Positions 7,273 through 16,512 are shown, counted from the stretch's first letter. The stretch is DNA of 64,000 bases from Hyphomicrobiales bacterium (GCA_002869065.1 PKTR01000005.1:186001-250000); one strand, 5' to 3'. Numbers and translations are program-made. Notes: generated from the sequence alone by a model not told the origin.

Positions 7273-10194
7273 GTGGCGACAACCTACAAGGCCGATGCGC
7301 CCATCCCGACCGAGGACCGGTCAGGCGAACGCCGGGTCAATACGACCTGCTACATGTGCGCCTGCCGCTGCGGCATCCGCGTCACCATCAAGGACGGCAA
7401 GGTTCGCTACATCGAGGGCAACCCCGACCACCCGCTCAACAAGGGCGTGATCTGCGCCAAGGGTGCCTCCGGCATCATGAAGCAGTATTCGCCCGCCCGC
7501 CTGACCCAGCCGCTGAAGCGCAAGGCGGGCGCAGAGCGCGGCACCGGCCAGTTCGAGGCGATCAGCTGGGAGGAGACCTTCTCGATCCTCGAGGAGCGCC
7601 TCGGCGAACTGCGCGCCACCGACCCGAAGAAATTCGCCCTGTTCACCGGCCGCGACCAGATGCAGGCGCTGACCGGCCTGTTCGCCAAGCAGTACGGCAC
7701 GCCGAACTACGCCGCCCATGGCGGTTTCTGCTCGGTCAACATGGCGACCGGCATGATCTACACGATCGGCGGCTCGTTCTGGGAATTCGGCGGTCCCGAC
7801 CTCGATCGCTCCAAGCTGTTCATCATGATCGGCACGGCGGAGGATCACCACTCCAACCCGATGAAGGTCGAGCTGTCGAAGTTCAAGCGCAACGGCGGCC
7901 GCTTCATCGCGATCAACCCTGTGCGTACCGGCTATGCGGCGATCGCCGACGAATGGGTGCCGATCAAGCCGGGCACCGACGGCGCCCTGTTCCTCGCGCT
8001 GATCCACGAGATCATCGAGATGGGCCTCTATGACCGCGACTTCCTGACCAAATATTCCAACGCCGGCGAACTGGTGAACCTCGATGAGGCGTCGTCGGAA
8101 TACGGCATGTTCGTGCGCACCGAGATCCCGGTCGAGGAAGGCTGCTTCGACCCGCAGAACAAGCTGTGGTGGGACCGCAAGGCCGACAAGCCGGTCATCA
8201 CCCACACCGAGGGCGTCGATCCGCGCCTGCTCGGCGAATTCACGCTGAAGGACGGCACGCCCGTCAAGCCGGCCTTCCAACTGCTCAAGGAACGTGTCGC
8301 CAAATACACCCCGGAATGGGCCTCCTCGATCACCGGCATCCCGGTCGAGACGATCCGCCGGCTGGCGCATGAAATGGGCGTCGTCGCCCGCGACCAGAGG
8401 ATCGAACTGCCGATCGCCTGGACCGACGCCTGGGGCAACGACCACGACACGATCACCGGCAACCCGGTGTCGTTCCACGCCATGCGCGGCCTCGCCGCCC
8501 ATTCGAACGGCTTCCAGACCATTCGCGGCCTGTCGATCCTGATGTCGCTGCTCGGCACCATCGACCGGCCCGGCGGCTTCCGTCACAAGGCGCCGTTCCC
8601 GCGGCCGATCCCGCCCTGCCCGAAGACGCCGACCCACCCGGCCGCGGTCAAGCCGAACACGCCGCTCGACGGCATGCCGCTCGGCTGGCCGGCCGACCCG
8701 GACGATCTGTTCGTCGACGATGACGGCGAGCCGGTGCGCATCGACAAGGCATTCTCCTGGGAATATCCGCTGGCGGCGCACGGCCTGATGCACAACGTCA
8801 TCACCAACGCCTGGCGCGGCGACCCTTATAAGATCGACACCCTGTTCCTGTTCATGGCCAACATGGCCTGGAACTCGACGATGAACACCTCGGCCGTGCG
8901 CGACATGCTCACCGACAAGGACGAGAACGGCGAATACAAGATCCCGTTCCTCGTCGTCGCCGACGCGTTCCAGTCGGAAACCGTCGCCTATGCCGATTTG
9001 GTGCTGCCCGACACGACCTATCTCGAGCGCCACGACGTAATGTCGATGCTCGACCGGCCGATCTCGGAATATGACGGCCCGGTCGACTCGGTTCGCATCC
9101 CGGTGCTGCCGCCGACCGGCAATTCCAAGCCGTTCCAGGAAGTGCTGATCGAGCTCGGCTCGCGGCTGAAGCTGCCCGCCTTCGTCACCAAGGACGGCAA
9201 GCGCAAGTTCCGCGACTATCCCGACTTCATCGTCAATTTCGAGACCGAGCCGGGTTCCGGCATCGGCTTCCTCGCCGGCTGGCGCGGCACCGGCGGCGAG
9301 AAATCGCTGCGCGGCGAACCGAACCCGCGCCAGTGGCAGATGTATGCCGACAACAACAACCACTTCCATTATCACCTGCCGCGCTCGTACCAGTACATGC
9401 GCAACTGGAACCGCGGCTATCTCGACTGGGCGCAGCGCAACCGCCTGACCCGCTACGCCGAGCCGATCAACATCCACCTCTATTCCGAGGTGCTGCAGAG
9501 CTTCCGGCTCGCCGCCCAGGGCAAGACCATCGGCCGCCAGCCGCCCGAGCGCCTGAGGAAGCGCGTCGAGACCTATTTCGACCCGCTGCCGTTCTATTAC
9601 GAACCGCTCGAGGCGCAGCAGACAGACACCGCCAAGTATCCGCTGACCGCGCTGACCCAGCGACCGATGGCGATGTACCATTCATGGGACTCGCAAAACG
9701 CCTGGCTGCGTCAGATCCACACCCACAACTACCTCTATGTGAACCCGAAGATGGCGCAGGGCCTCGGCATCGAGGACGGCGACTGGATCTGGGTCGAATC
9801 GCAATGGGGCAAGGTGCGCTGCATGTGCCGCTTCTCCGAAGCGCTCGAGCCGGGCACCGTGTGGACCTGGAACGCCATCGGCAAGGCCGCCGGCGCCTGG
9901 AACCTCGACAATGACGCCAACGAATCCCAGAAGGGCTTCCTGCTGAACCACGTCATGTCCGAGGAACTGCCGCCCGACCCGACGACCGGCTACCGCTTCT
10001 CCAACTCGGATCCGCTGACCGGTCAGGCCGCCTGGTTCGACGTGCGCGTGCGCATCTTCAAGGCCGATGCCGGCGAGGCCAAGCAGAGCTATCCGCAATT
10101 CAAGCCGATGCCGGTTCTCCCCGGCGTCTCCAAGCGCCCGAAGATCTGGCAAACCCTGTTCGGTTCCGGCAAGGACGCCGGCACGAGCGCGTAA
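7273..10194 (+). CDS. soeA: Cytoplasmic sulfite dehydrogenase, molybdopterin subunit SoeA
   Basis: Catalytic subunit of a DMSO-reductase-family complex. By family resemblance it oxidises sulfite to sulfate with electrons leaving through SoeB and SoeC to quinone. A 973-residue protein, close to known SoeA length. The N-terminal 4Fe-4S ligands are Cys26, Cys29, Cys33 and Cys61; Cys153 in HGGFCSVN is the likely molybdenum ligand. There is no Tat signal peptide, which fits a cytoplasm-facing enzyme and separates it from periplasmic polysulfide, thiosulfate or tetrathionate reductases. The start is GTG at 7273 behind a GGGGGAG site. First gene of a tight three-gene operon. A related reductase role remains possible, but the sqr context favours sulfite oxidation. 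Confidence 0.85.
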   Translation: MATTYKADAPIPTEDRSGERRVNTTCYMCACRCGIRVTIKDGKVRYIEGNPDHPLNKGVICAKGASGIMKQYSPARLTQPLKRKAGAERGTGQFEAISWEETFSILEERLGELRATDPKKFALFTGRDQMQALTGLFAKQYGTPNYAAHGGFCSVNMATGMIYTIGGSFWEFGGPDLDRSKLFIMIGTAEDHHSNPMKVELSKFKRNGGRFIAINPVRTGYAAIADEWVPIKPGTDGALFLALIHEIIEMGLYDRDFLTKYSNAGELVNLDEASSEYGMFVRTEIPVEEGCFDPQNKLWWDRKADKPVITHTEGVDPRLLGEFTLKDGTPVKPAFQLLKERVAKYTPEWASSITGIPVETIRRLAHEMGVVARDQRIELPIAWTDAWGNDHDTITGNPVSFHAMRGLAAHSNGFQTIRGLSILMSLLGTIDRPGGFRHKAPFPRPIPPCPKTPTHPAAVKPNTPLDGMPLGWPADPDDLFVDDDGEPVRIDKAFSWEYPLAAHGLMHNVITNAWRGDPYKIDTLFLFMANMAWNSTMNTSAVRDMLTDKDENGEYKIPFLVVADAFQSETVAYADLVLPDTTYLERHDVMSMLDRPISEYDGPVDSVRIPVLPPTGNSKPFQEVLIELGSRLKLPAFVTKDGKRKFRDYPDFIVNFETEPGSGIGFLAGWRGTGGEKSLRGEPNPRQWQMYADNNNHFHYHLPRSYQYMRNWNRGYLDWAQRNRLTRYAEPINIHLYSEVLQSFRLAAQGKTIGRQPPERLRKRVETYFDPLPFYYEPLEAQQTDTAKYPLTALTQRPMAMYHSWDSQNAWLRQIHTHNYLYVNPKMAQGLGIEDGDWIWVESQWGKVRCMCRFSEALEPGTVWTWNAIGKAAGAWNLDNDANESQKGFLLNHVMSEELPPDPTTGYRFSNSDPLTGQAAWFDVRVRIFKADAGEAKQSYPQFKPMPVLPGVSKRPKIWQTLFGSGKDAGTSA

Positions 10195-10208
10195 AGGAGG
10201 ACGGCCCC

Positions 10209-10940
10209 ATGACACAGCTAGCCCTCATCATCGACCTCAATGTCTGCGTCGGCTGCCACGCCTGCGTGACCTCGTGCAAGGAGTGGAACACCGGCGGTCT
10301 CGCCGGCCCGCTGTCGGACCTGCGCCCCTACGGCAAGGACCCGACCGGCACGTTCTTCAACCGCGTGCAGACCTTCGAGGTCGGCGAATACCCGAACACC
10401 GAGACGGTCCACTTCCCGAAATCCTGCCTGCATTGCGAGGAGCCGCCCTGCGTGCCCGTGTGCCCGACCGGCGCCTCCTACAAGCGCAAGGAAGACGGCA
10501 TCGTGCTGGTCGACTACGACAAGTGCATCGGCTGCAAATACTGCTCCTGGGCCTGTCCTTACGGCGCGCGCGAGCTCGACGAGAACCAGAAGGTGATGAA
10601 GAAGTGTACCCTCTGCGTCGACCGCATCTATGACCAGGCGCTGCCGGAAAAGGAGCGCAAGCCCGCCTGCGTCCTGTCCTGCCCGACTAGCGCCCGCCTG
10701 TTCGGCGACATCCACGACCCCGAATCGCAGGTGTCCAGAGCGATCCGCGAGGACGGCGGCTACGAGCTGATGCCGGAATGGGGCACAAAGCCGGCCAACC
10801 ACTACCTGCCGCGCCGCAAGACCCGCATCCATCTGCACGAAGACGAACTGGTGCGCTCGGACAATCCGCTCAAGAAAGAAGAGCCGCAGCCCAAGCCCGC
10901 CTTCAACGAGCCGACGTCAGACGACGTCATGACCTGGTAA
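10209..10940 (+). CDS. soeB: Sulfite dehydrogenase iron-sulfur subunit SoeB
   Basis: Electron-transfer subunit of 243 residues, predicted to carry four 4Fe-4S clusters between SoeA and the membrane anchor. Four Cys groups are visible: CVGCHACVTSC near the N-terminus, CLHCEEPPCVPVCP, CIGCKYCSWACP, and the split CTLC...CVLSCP pair. Length and Cys layout match DmsB/PsrB/SoeB proteins. A strong AAAGGAGG site precedes the ATG, and only 14 bases separate it from soeA, so the two are co-translated. No signal peptide, in line with a cytoplasmic location. Confidence 0.88.
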   Translation: MTQLALIIDLNVCVGCHACVTSCKEWNTGGLAGPLSDLRPYGKDPTGTFFNRVQTFEVGEYPNTETVHFPKSCLHCEEPPCVPVCPTGASYKRKEDGIVLVDYDKCIGCKYCSWACPYGARELDENQKVMKKCTLCVDRIYDQALPEKERKPACVLSCPTSARLFGDIHDPESQVSRAIREDGGYELMPEWGTKPANHYLPRRKTRIHLHEDELVRSDNPLKKEEPQPKPAFNEPTSDDVMTW

Positions 10941-10961
10941 CCAGAGAACGGAGACAGACCC

Positions 10962-11942
10962 ATGCATCCGGCTTTTTCCGTGATCTTCCTCACCGTCCTG
11001 ATGGGCATCGGCCAGGGTATCTACCTCGCTATGCTGACGGCCGAGATCTACATCTATTTCGACCTGCTGCCCGAGCTGCCCGACAACGTTTTTTACGTCA
11101 TCGGTTCGGTGTTGGCCGCGCTGTTCCTGGCCGGCGGCCTTGCCGCCTCGTTCGCCCATCTCGGCCGCCCCGAGCGGGCCTGGCGAGCGGCAGCGCAATG
11201 GCGCACCTCGTGGCTGTCGCGTGAAGTCCTTCTCGTGCCGGCCGTCGTCGGCGTCGTGCTGATCTACGGCCTGCTCTATTTCTTCGACTGGAACCCGGTG
11301 CTGATCGATCGCGTCGACGCCCCGCCGGTCCGCCTGTCGCTGATCATCGCCTCGCTCGGCACGCTGCTGTCGTTCGGCCTGTTCGTCTGCACCGCGATGA
11401 TCTACGCCTGCGTCAAGTTCCTGCAGGAATGGCACTCGCCGCTCACCGTGATCAACTACATCACGCTCGGCGGCGCATCGGGCTTCGTCTTCACCGCGGC
11501 CTACGCGTCCTTCGTCGCGCCGGAGCTGACAAGTTTCTACGGCGGCTGGGCCATCGTGATCACCGTGGTGGCGCTGATCACCCGCGGCGCCTCGCTGATC
11601 CGTAACGCCCGCCTGAGGCCGAAATCCTCGCCGCAGACCGCAATCGGCGTGCATCACCGCAAGATCGTGCAGAAGACGCAGGGCTCCATGGGTGGCTCGT
11701 TCAACACCCGCGAGTTCTTCCATCACCGTTCGGCGATGTTCCTGAAGTCGCTGCGCTGGATCTTCCTCGCCAGCGTCTTCGTCCTGCCCATCGTACTTGT
11801 CGGCACCGGCATCGCCACGGGCCTGCACGAGCCGTTCATCGTCGCCTTCGCGATCCAGTTCCTCGGCCTTCTGGTCGAGCGCTGGTATTTCTTCGCCGAG
11901 GCGAACCACCCGCAGAACATCTACTACCAGTCGATCGCCTAG
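10962..11942 (+). CDS. soeC: Sulfite dehydrogenase membrane anchor SoeC
   Basis: A 326-residue polytopic membrane protein of the DmsC/NrfD type that anchors SoeAB and passes electrons to quinone. The N-terminus (HPAFSVIFLTVLMGIGQGIY) starts the first hydrophobic helix, and several more follow through about residue 290, with a short hydrophilic loop around 215-250. It is the last gene of the operon, 21 bases after soeB, and is followed by a strong hairpin terminator. The DmsC-like rather than classical NrfD-like sequence matches what is described for SoeC. Confidence 0.85.
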   Translation: MHPAFSVIFLTVLMGIGQGIYLAMLTAEIYIYFDLLPELPDNVFYVIGSVLAALFLAGGLAASFAHLGRPERAWRAAAQWRTSWLSREVLLVPAVVGVVLIYGLLYFFDWNPVLIDRVDAPPVRLSLIIASLGTLLSFGLFVCTAMIYACVKFLQEWHSPLTVINYITLGGASGFVFTAAYASFVAPELTSFYGGWAIVITVVALITRGASLIRNARLRPKSSPQTAIGVHHRKIVQKTQGSMGGSFNTREFFHHRSAMFLKSLRWIFLASVFVLPIVLVGTGIATGLHEPFIVAFAIQFLGLLVERWYFFAEANHPQNIYYQSIA

Positions 11943-11969
11943 CGAGTGTGACCCCGCGAACCTCTCCTG

Positions 11970-12006
11970 GAGGGCCGGCATCGGGGAATGCCGGCCCTCT
12001 TTTTTG
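11970..12006 (+). terminator. Rho-independent terminator of soeABC
   Basis: A perfect 12-bp stem (GAGGGCCGGCAT pairing with ATGCCGGCCCTC) with a 6-base loop, followed directly by six T residues, 27 bases after the soeC stop codon. Confidence 0.93.
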
Positions 12007-12016
12007 CCAAGCGTGT

Positions 12017-12066
12017 TCCCAAAAAGGGGGAACCGGTTTTTGGACAAGAACTCGCGCCACAAAAGA
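12017..12066. repeat. Dispersed CCGGTT-type repeat fragment, second copy
   Basis: The core GGGGGAACCGGTTTT is shared with the copy at 1986-2062. Here CCAAAAA and TTTTTGG flank the core as an inverted repeat, and a CACAAAAGAACC string follows. It sits between the soe terminator and the EVE gene and shows no coding character. Confidence 0.45.
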
Positions 12067-12149
12067 ACCCCCTCGCCGGGCTGGACAAGCCGCCCCATAT
12101 TCGGGCATTGCCGGACAACGGAATTCACACGCACGAAAGGGAGCGGCGC

Positions 12150-12578
12150 ATGGCCTACTGGCTGTTCAAATCGGAACCCAACACCTGGTCCTGGGACGAT
12201 CAGGTGAAACAGGGCGACGCGGGCGAAGAGTGGGACGGCGTGCGCAACTACCAGGCGCGCAACAACATGCGCGCCATGAAGGTCGGCGAGCGCGGCTTCT
12301 TCTACCATTCGGTCAACGAGAAGCAGGTCGTCGGCATCATCGAGGTCGTCGCCGAGGCGCACCCGGATTCCAAGACCGACGATCCGCGCTGGGAGTGCGT
12401 CGACATCAAGGCCGTCGCGCCCTTCGTCACCCCGGTGACGCTCGACGACGTCAAATCGCACCCGCAGCTCGAAACCATGGTGCTGGCGACCAATTCGCGC
12501 CTCTCCGTGCAGCCGGTGAGCGACGAGGAATGGGCGATCATCTGCGCCATGGGCGGTGTCGACCCGGACAAGATCTGA
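12150..12578 (+). CDS. EVE domain-containing protein
   Basis: A 142-residue single-domain protein of the EVE family (PUA/YTH-like fold), which in characterised members binds modified bases in DNA or RNA. The start MAYWLFKSEPNTWSWDD, the WDGVRNYQARNNMRAM segment and the FYHSVNEKQVVGI strand are the standard EVE signatures, and the length is normal. The ATG at 12150 follows an AAAGGGAG site. It is a stand-alone housekeeping-type copy; no restriction or phage-defence partner is adjacent. Confidence 0.85.
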   Translation: MAYWLFKSEPNTWSWDDQVKQGDAGEEWDGVRNYQARNNMRAMKVGERGFFYHSVNEKQVVGIIEVVAEAHPDSKTDDPRWECVDIKAVAPFVTPVTLDDVKSHPQLETMVLATNSRLSVQPVSDEEWAIICAMGGVDPDKI

Positions 12579-12609
12579 CCGGCACCCGCCCCTTTTCCGG
12601 GTGGACCCA

Positions 12610-12651
12610 CATGAGGTCAGTCGGCAACGCGAACGCACGACCGTAGGCGTA
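12610..12651 (+). repeat. Partial copy of GC-rich dispersed repeat
   Basis: A degenerate copy of the repeat end seen at 12746-12788: CATGAGGTCAGT, a changed middle, then GCGAACGCACGACCGT. The direct repeat pair lies about 136 bases apart in the gap before the DUF6614-like gene. Confidence 0.5.
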
Positions 12652-12689
12652 AAGAATTGACTTGCGAGCGGCCCGTTTTGCGTATCACT

Positions 12690-12788
12690 TCGAACCCGTA
12701 GGGTTCGCAAGCGCGACTGCGCGTCGCCCGGTCAGGGCGCGCCCGCATGAGGTCAGTGAGCGAAGCGAACGCACGACCGTGAGCGAAC
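12690..12788 (+). repeat. GC-rich dispersed repeat, full copy
   Basis: About 99 bp made of short palindromes (AACCCGTAGGGTT, GCGCGACTGCGC) and ending GTCAGTGAGCGAAGCGAACG plus CGACCGTGAGCGAA. It ends four bases before the next start codon, so the element supplies the upstream region and ribosome site of the following gene. Related copies are at 6431-6530 (inside uvrB) and 24289-24486. Confidence 0.55.
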
Positions 12789-12792
12789 AGAA

Positions 12793-13143
12793 ATGAACAT
12801 CTACCACGCCTTCGTCAGCCTGAAGCCCGGCACATCGGATACGGCCTTTGCGGATGCGCTCGCCACCTATCTCGATGCGCTGAAGGCCGACGGCAAGCTC
12901 GCCGGCTGGCGGTTGATGCGCCGCAAGCTCGGCCTCGGATCGGCCGATCTCGGTGAATTCCACATCATGATGGAAGTGGAGAACCTGGCGCAGCTCGACG
13001 ATGCCTTTTCGCTGGTCGCAAGCCGCGCCGGCACGGTCGAGGCACAACACCACGGCGTCAACAGCATGGTCGCCTCGGCGAGCTTCGCGCTCTACCGCGA
13101 TTTCCCCGACCCGGTGCGAAAACGCGGCGAAGAAAAGTTCTGA
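12793..13143 (+). CDS. DUF6614-like small protein
   Basis: A 116-residue soluble protein of unknown function. The segments MNIYHAFVSLKPG, GWRLMRRKLGLG, LGEFHIMMEVENLAQLD and ALYRDFPDPVRKRGEEKF agree with what I remember of the DUF6614 family, a ferredoxin-like-fold group without known activity. No catalytic motif is visible. The start ATG follows a dispersed repeat, and the ribosome site is only a weak GAGCGAACAG. It is followed after 24 bases by the methyltransferase gene, so the two may be co-transcribed. Confidence 0.7.
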   Translation: MNIYHAFVSLKPGTSDTAFADALATYLDALKADGKLAGWRLMRRKLGLGSADLGEFHIMMEVENLAQLDDAFSLVASRAGTVEAQHHGVNSMVASASFALYRDFPDPVRKRGEEKF

Positions 13144-13167
13144 CCCCACGGAAAAGGCGCGCGCGGA

Positions 13168-13893
13168 ATGACCGATATCCTTTCTCCCATTCCGCCGCGC
13201 ACCGTCGACCGGCGCGCCTTCATCCTGAACAACACCGCGCTGCAGCCGGTCCCGCACGCCCCTGAGATCCGCCTTCACCTCGCCGACGAGGCGACCGAGC
13301 TGTGGTCGCGCACCGAAGAGGAACTCGGCGAACTCGGGCTACCGCCACCGTTCTGGGCCTTCGCCTGGGCCGGCGGGCAGGCGCTCGCCCGCTTCATTCT
13401 CGACCACCCCGACACCGTCGCGGGCAAGCGTGTGCTCGATTTCGCCTCCGGCTCCGGGCTCGTTGCCATCGCCGCCTGCATGGCCGGCGCGGCAAGCGTC
13501 ACGGCAATCGATATCGACGCCTTCTCCGCCATCGCCATCGGCGTCAACGCCGCGGCCAACGGCGTCGACATCACCGTCGACCATGCCGACGTCCTCGGCA
13601 CGCCGACGGTCGGTTTCGACGTCATCCTCGCCGGCGATGTGTTCTATGAAAAGCCGATGGCCGACCGTGTGCTCCCCTGGCTGTCCGCCGCCGAGCGGTT
13701 GGGCACTCTATGCCTCGTCGGCGACCCAGGCCGCGCCTACCTGCCGAAGGATCGTCTCGACCTCTGCGCCACCTATTCCGTGCCGACGACGCGCGAACTC
13801 GAAGACAGCGAAGTCAAGATGACCAATGTCTGGCGCCTGAAAGCCGCCGCCGGCAGTCCCGACCTCACGCCGCCGGGCAAAGCGGCAGCATGA
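13168..13893 (+). CDS. Class I SAM methyltransferase, METTL20/MTF16-like
   Basis: A 241-residue methyltransferase with a Rossmann SAM site (VLDFASGSGLVAIAA, about residues 90-104) and an acidic end of strand 2 (AIDID). The post-strand-4 motif reads GDVFYEKP, with the D-x-x-Y pattern of family-16 methyltransferases. In alphaproteobacteria the closest characterised type is the lysine methyltransferase of electron-transfer flavoprotein beta (METTL20-like); that substrate is inferred, not shown. It overlaps the downstream Rieske gene by ATGA, so the two are translationally coupled. Confidence 0.75.
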   Translation: MTDILSPIPPRTVDRRAFILNNTALQPVPHAPEIRLHLADEATELWSRTEEELGELGLPPPFWAFAWAGGQALARFILDHPDTVAGKRVLDFASGSGLVAIAACMAGAASVTAIDIDAFSAIAIGVNAAANGVDITVDHADVLGTPTVGFDVILAGDVFYEKPMADRVLPWLSAAERLGTLCLVGDPGRAYLPKDRLDLCATYSVPTTRELEDSEVKMTNVWRLKAAAGSPDLTPPGKAAA

Positions 13894-14267
13894 CCGCCGC
13901 CGCCGCCCTCATCGCCCGCTTCGCTGGCAGCCGCCTGCTCGCCGCCTCAACGCTCGGCGATCCCGATGCGCAAAGCGTGGTGCTCGGCGAGGGAGCGGAC
14001 CGGCTCGACGTGGTCGTCATCCGCGTCGGCGGCGCGATATCGGCCTTCGTCAACGAGTGCCCGCATGCCTTCACCACGCTGGAGACGTTCGACGGGCAAT
14101 TCCTCGACCGCGAAGATCCCGACATTCTGGTCTGCTCGACCCATGGCGCCCGCTTCCGACGTGGCGACGGGCTTTGCGTCGCCGGCCCCTGCCGCGACAA
14201 ACGCCTGATCCCGGTTCCCCTGCATATTGCGGACGGCGAAATCGCCATTGCCGCGACGTCGCGCTAG
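13890..14267 (+). CDS. Rieske-type [2Fe-2S] ferredoxin-like protein
   Basis: A 125-residue soluble protein with the Rieske cluster motif: Cys57 and His59 (ECPHA), then Cys82 and His85 (VCSTHGARF). It fits stand-alone Rieske ferredoxins of the nitrite-reductase-small-subunit type, which shuttle electrons to oxygenases or reductases. No signal peptide or transmembrane helix is present, so it is not the bc1 Rieske protein. The ATG overlaps the stop of the methyltransferase gene (ATGA). No partner oxygenase is adjacent, so its redox partner is unknown. Confidence 0.82.
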   Translation: MTAAAALIARFAGSRLLAASTLGDPDAQSVVLGEGADRLDVVVIRVGGAISAFVNECPHAFTTLETFDGQFLDREDPDILVCSTHGARFRRGDGLCVAGPCRDKRLIPVPLHIADGEIAIAATSR

Positions 14268-14401
14268 GTGCGGGAAAAACCGCCCTACCAAAGTTCGACC
14301 AACGAAGCGTGGATTTACGCGCTGAGCGCCAGCATAATGCGCGCTGAATGAATTCGCCGCCGCAAAGGCGCGTCGTAGGGAATTCGTCTGGGAGGAATAG
14401 T

Positions 14402-16351
14402 ATGCATAACGAAGTTTTCCCGGTTCCGGCGGAAATCGCCGAACGGGCTTATGTCGACAACGACAAATACCTTGAAATGTACAAGCAGTCGGTCGAAGAC
14501 CCGGCAGCTTTCTGGGGCGAGCACGGCAAGCGTCTCGACTGGATCAAGCCCTACACGACGGTCAAGAACACGTCGTACGATTACGACAACGTTTCCATCA
14601 AATGGTTCGAGGACGGCACGCTGAACGTCTCGGCGAACTGTATCGACCGCCACCTCGCCACCCGTGGCGACCAGGTCGCGATCATCTGGGAAGGCGACAG
14701 CCCGGAAGACGACGAAAAGATCACCTACCGCCAGCTGCATGAGCGCGTTTCGCGCCTTGCCAGCGCGATGAAGGACCACGGCGTCAAGAAGGGTGACCGC
14801 GTCACCCTGTACCTGCCGATGATCCCGGAAGCCGCTTACGCGATGCTCGCCTGCACCCGCATCGGCGCCGTGCACTCGATCGTCTTCGGCGGCTTCTCGC
14901 CGGATTCGCTCGCCGGCCGCATCGAGGACTGCGGTTCCAACTTCGTCATCACCGCCGACGAGGGCCTGCGCGGTTCGCGCAAGGTGCCGCTGAAGGCCAA
15001 CACCGACCGCGCGATCGAGATCGCCGAGGGTGACGGCGCCAAGGTCGACAAGGTGTTCGTCGTGCGCCGTACCGGCGGTGACGTGAACATGAAGGAAGGC
15101 CGCGACGTCTGGTATGACGAGGCGGTTGCGGCCGCGTCGCCGGACTGCCCGCCGGAAGAGATGAACGCCGAAGACCCGCTGTTCATCCTCTACACCTCGG
15201 GCTCGACCGGCAAGCCGAAGGGCGTGATGCACACCACCGGCGGCTACCTGCTCTATGTCGCGATGACCCACCAGTATGTCTTCGACTACCATGACGGCGA
15301 CGTCTACTGGTGCACCGCGGATGTGGGCTGGGTCACCGGCCACAGCTACATCGTCTATGGCCCGCTCGCCAACGGCGCCACCACGCTGATGTTCGAAGGC
15401 GTGCCGACCTATCCGTCCCCGGCCCGTTTCTGGGAAGTGGTCGACAAGCACAACGTCAACATCTTCTACACCGCGCCGACCGCCATCCGCTCGCTGATGG
15501 GCGCCGGCGACGAGCACGTCACCAAGACCAGCCGCAAGTCGCTGCGCATCCTCGGATCGGTCGGTGAGCCGATCAATCCGGAAGCCTGGATGTGGTACCA
15601 CGAGATCGTTGGCGACAAGCGCTGCCCGATCGTCGACACCTGGTGGCAGACCGAAACCGGCGGCATCCTGATCACCCCGCTGCCGGGCGCCACGGCCCTG
15701 AAGCCGGGCTCCGCGACCCGTCCGTTCTTCGGCATCCAGCCGCAGATCGTCGACGCCGAGGGCGTCGTGCTCGAGGGCGCGACCGAGGGCAACCTCGTCA
15801 TCGCCGACAGCTGGCCGGGCCAGATGCGCACCGTCTATGGCGACCACGAGCGCTTCGTGCAGACCTACTTCGCCACCTACAAGGGCAAGTACTTCACCGG
15901 TGACGGCTGCCGCCGCGACGAAGACGGCTACTACTGGATCACCGGCCGCGTCGACGACGTCATCAACGTCTCCGGCCACCGCATGGGCACCGCGGAAGTC
16001 GAATCCGCGCTGGTCGCCCATCCCAAGGTCTCCGAAGCCGCCGTCGTCGGTTACCCGCACGACGTCAAGGGCCAGGGCATCTACGCCTATGTCACGCTGA
16101 TGGAAGGCGAGGAACCGAGCGACGAGCTGCGCAAGGAACTCGTCACCTGGGTCCGCAAGGAGATCGGTCCGATCGCCTCGCCGGATCTCATCCAGTGGGC
16201 GCCGGGCCTGCCGAAGACCCGCTCGGGCAAGATCATGCGCCGCATCCTGCGCAAGATCGCCGAGGACTCGTTCGACAACCTCGGCGACACCTCGACGCTG
16301 GCCGATCCGGGCGTCGTCGACGACCTGATCGACAACCGCCAGAACCGCTAA
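14402..16351 (+). CDS. acs: Acetyl-CoA synthetase
   Basis: Converts acetate, ATP and CoA to acetyl-CoA through an acetyl-adenylate. The 649-residue length is standard. The adenylate-forming signature [20 protein letters not shown] and the WWQTETGG motif are present. The C-terminal [12 protein letters not shown] contains Lys610, the residue whose acetylation by Pat-type enzymes switches Acs off. The ATG at 14402 is chosen over an upstream in-frame ATG because GGGAGGAA sits at good spacing. Monocistronic, with its own terminator. Confidence 0.97.
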   Translation: MHNEVFPVPAEIAERAYVDNDKYLEMYKQSVEDPAAFWGEHGKRLDWIKPYTTVKNTSYDYDNVSIKWFEDGTLNVSANCIDRHLATRGDQVAIIWEGDSPEDDEKITYRQLHERVSRLASAMKDHGVKKGDRVTLYLPMIPEAAYAMLACTRIGAVHSIVFGGFSPDSLAGRIEDCGSNFVITADEGLRGSRKVPLKANTDRAIEIAEGDGAKVDKVFVVRRTGGDVNMKEGRDVWYDEAVAAASPDCPPEEMNAEDPLFILYTSGSTGKPKGVMHTTGGYLLYVAMTHQYVFDYHDGDVYWCTADVGWVTGHSYIVYGPLANGATTLMFEGVPTYPSPARFWEVVDKHNVNIFYTAPTAIRSLMGAGDEHVTKTSRKSLRILGSVGEPINPEAWMWYHEIVGDKRCPIVDTWWQTETGGILITPLPGATALKPGSATRPFFGIQPQIVDAEGVVLEGATEGNLVIADSWPGQMRTVYGDHERFVQTYFATYKGKYFTGDGCRRDEDGYYWITGRVDDVINVSGHRMGTAEVESALVAHPKVSEAAVVGYPHDVKGQGIYAYVTLMEGEEPSDELRKELVTWVRKEIGPIASPDLIQWAPGLPKTRSGKIMRRILRKIAEDSFDNLGDTSTLADPGVVDDLIDNRQNR

Positions 16352-16392
16352 AACGCGCTCAGTCGAAAAGGTTCGGCAAACGCCGCAAAAAC

Positions 16393-16427
16393 AAAAGGTC
16401 GGAGAGCAAACTCTCCGGCCTTTTTTG
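16393..16427 (+). terminator. Rho-independent terminator of acs
   Basis: Stem GGTCGGAGAG pairing with CTCTCCGGCC (one G-T pair) around a CAAA loop, A-rich before and followed by six T residues, about 45 bases after the acs stop. Confidence 0.93.
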
Positions 16428-16512
16428 TTGTCCACCTGCAGGACGCCCTCGCGGGGCGGCGCCATTCGAGAACCGCACACGAGGCACAGCCTTATCTCTT
16501 CTCGCTCCCGTC

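Noticed and set aside
7321-9681. Open frame of about 786 codons on the minus strand opposite soeA
   Set aside because: Composition is that of an antisense shadow, and the opposite strand encodes an unmistakable molybdoenzyme with intact cluster ligands.
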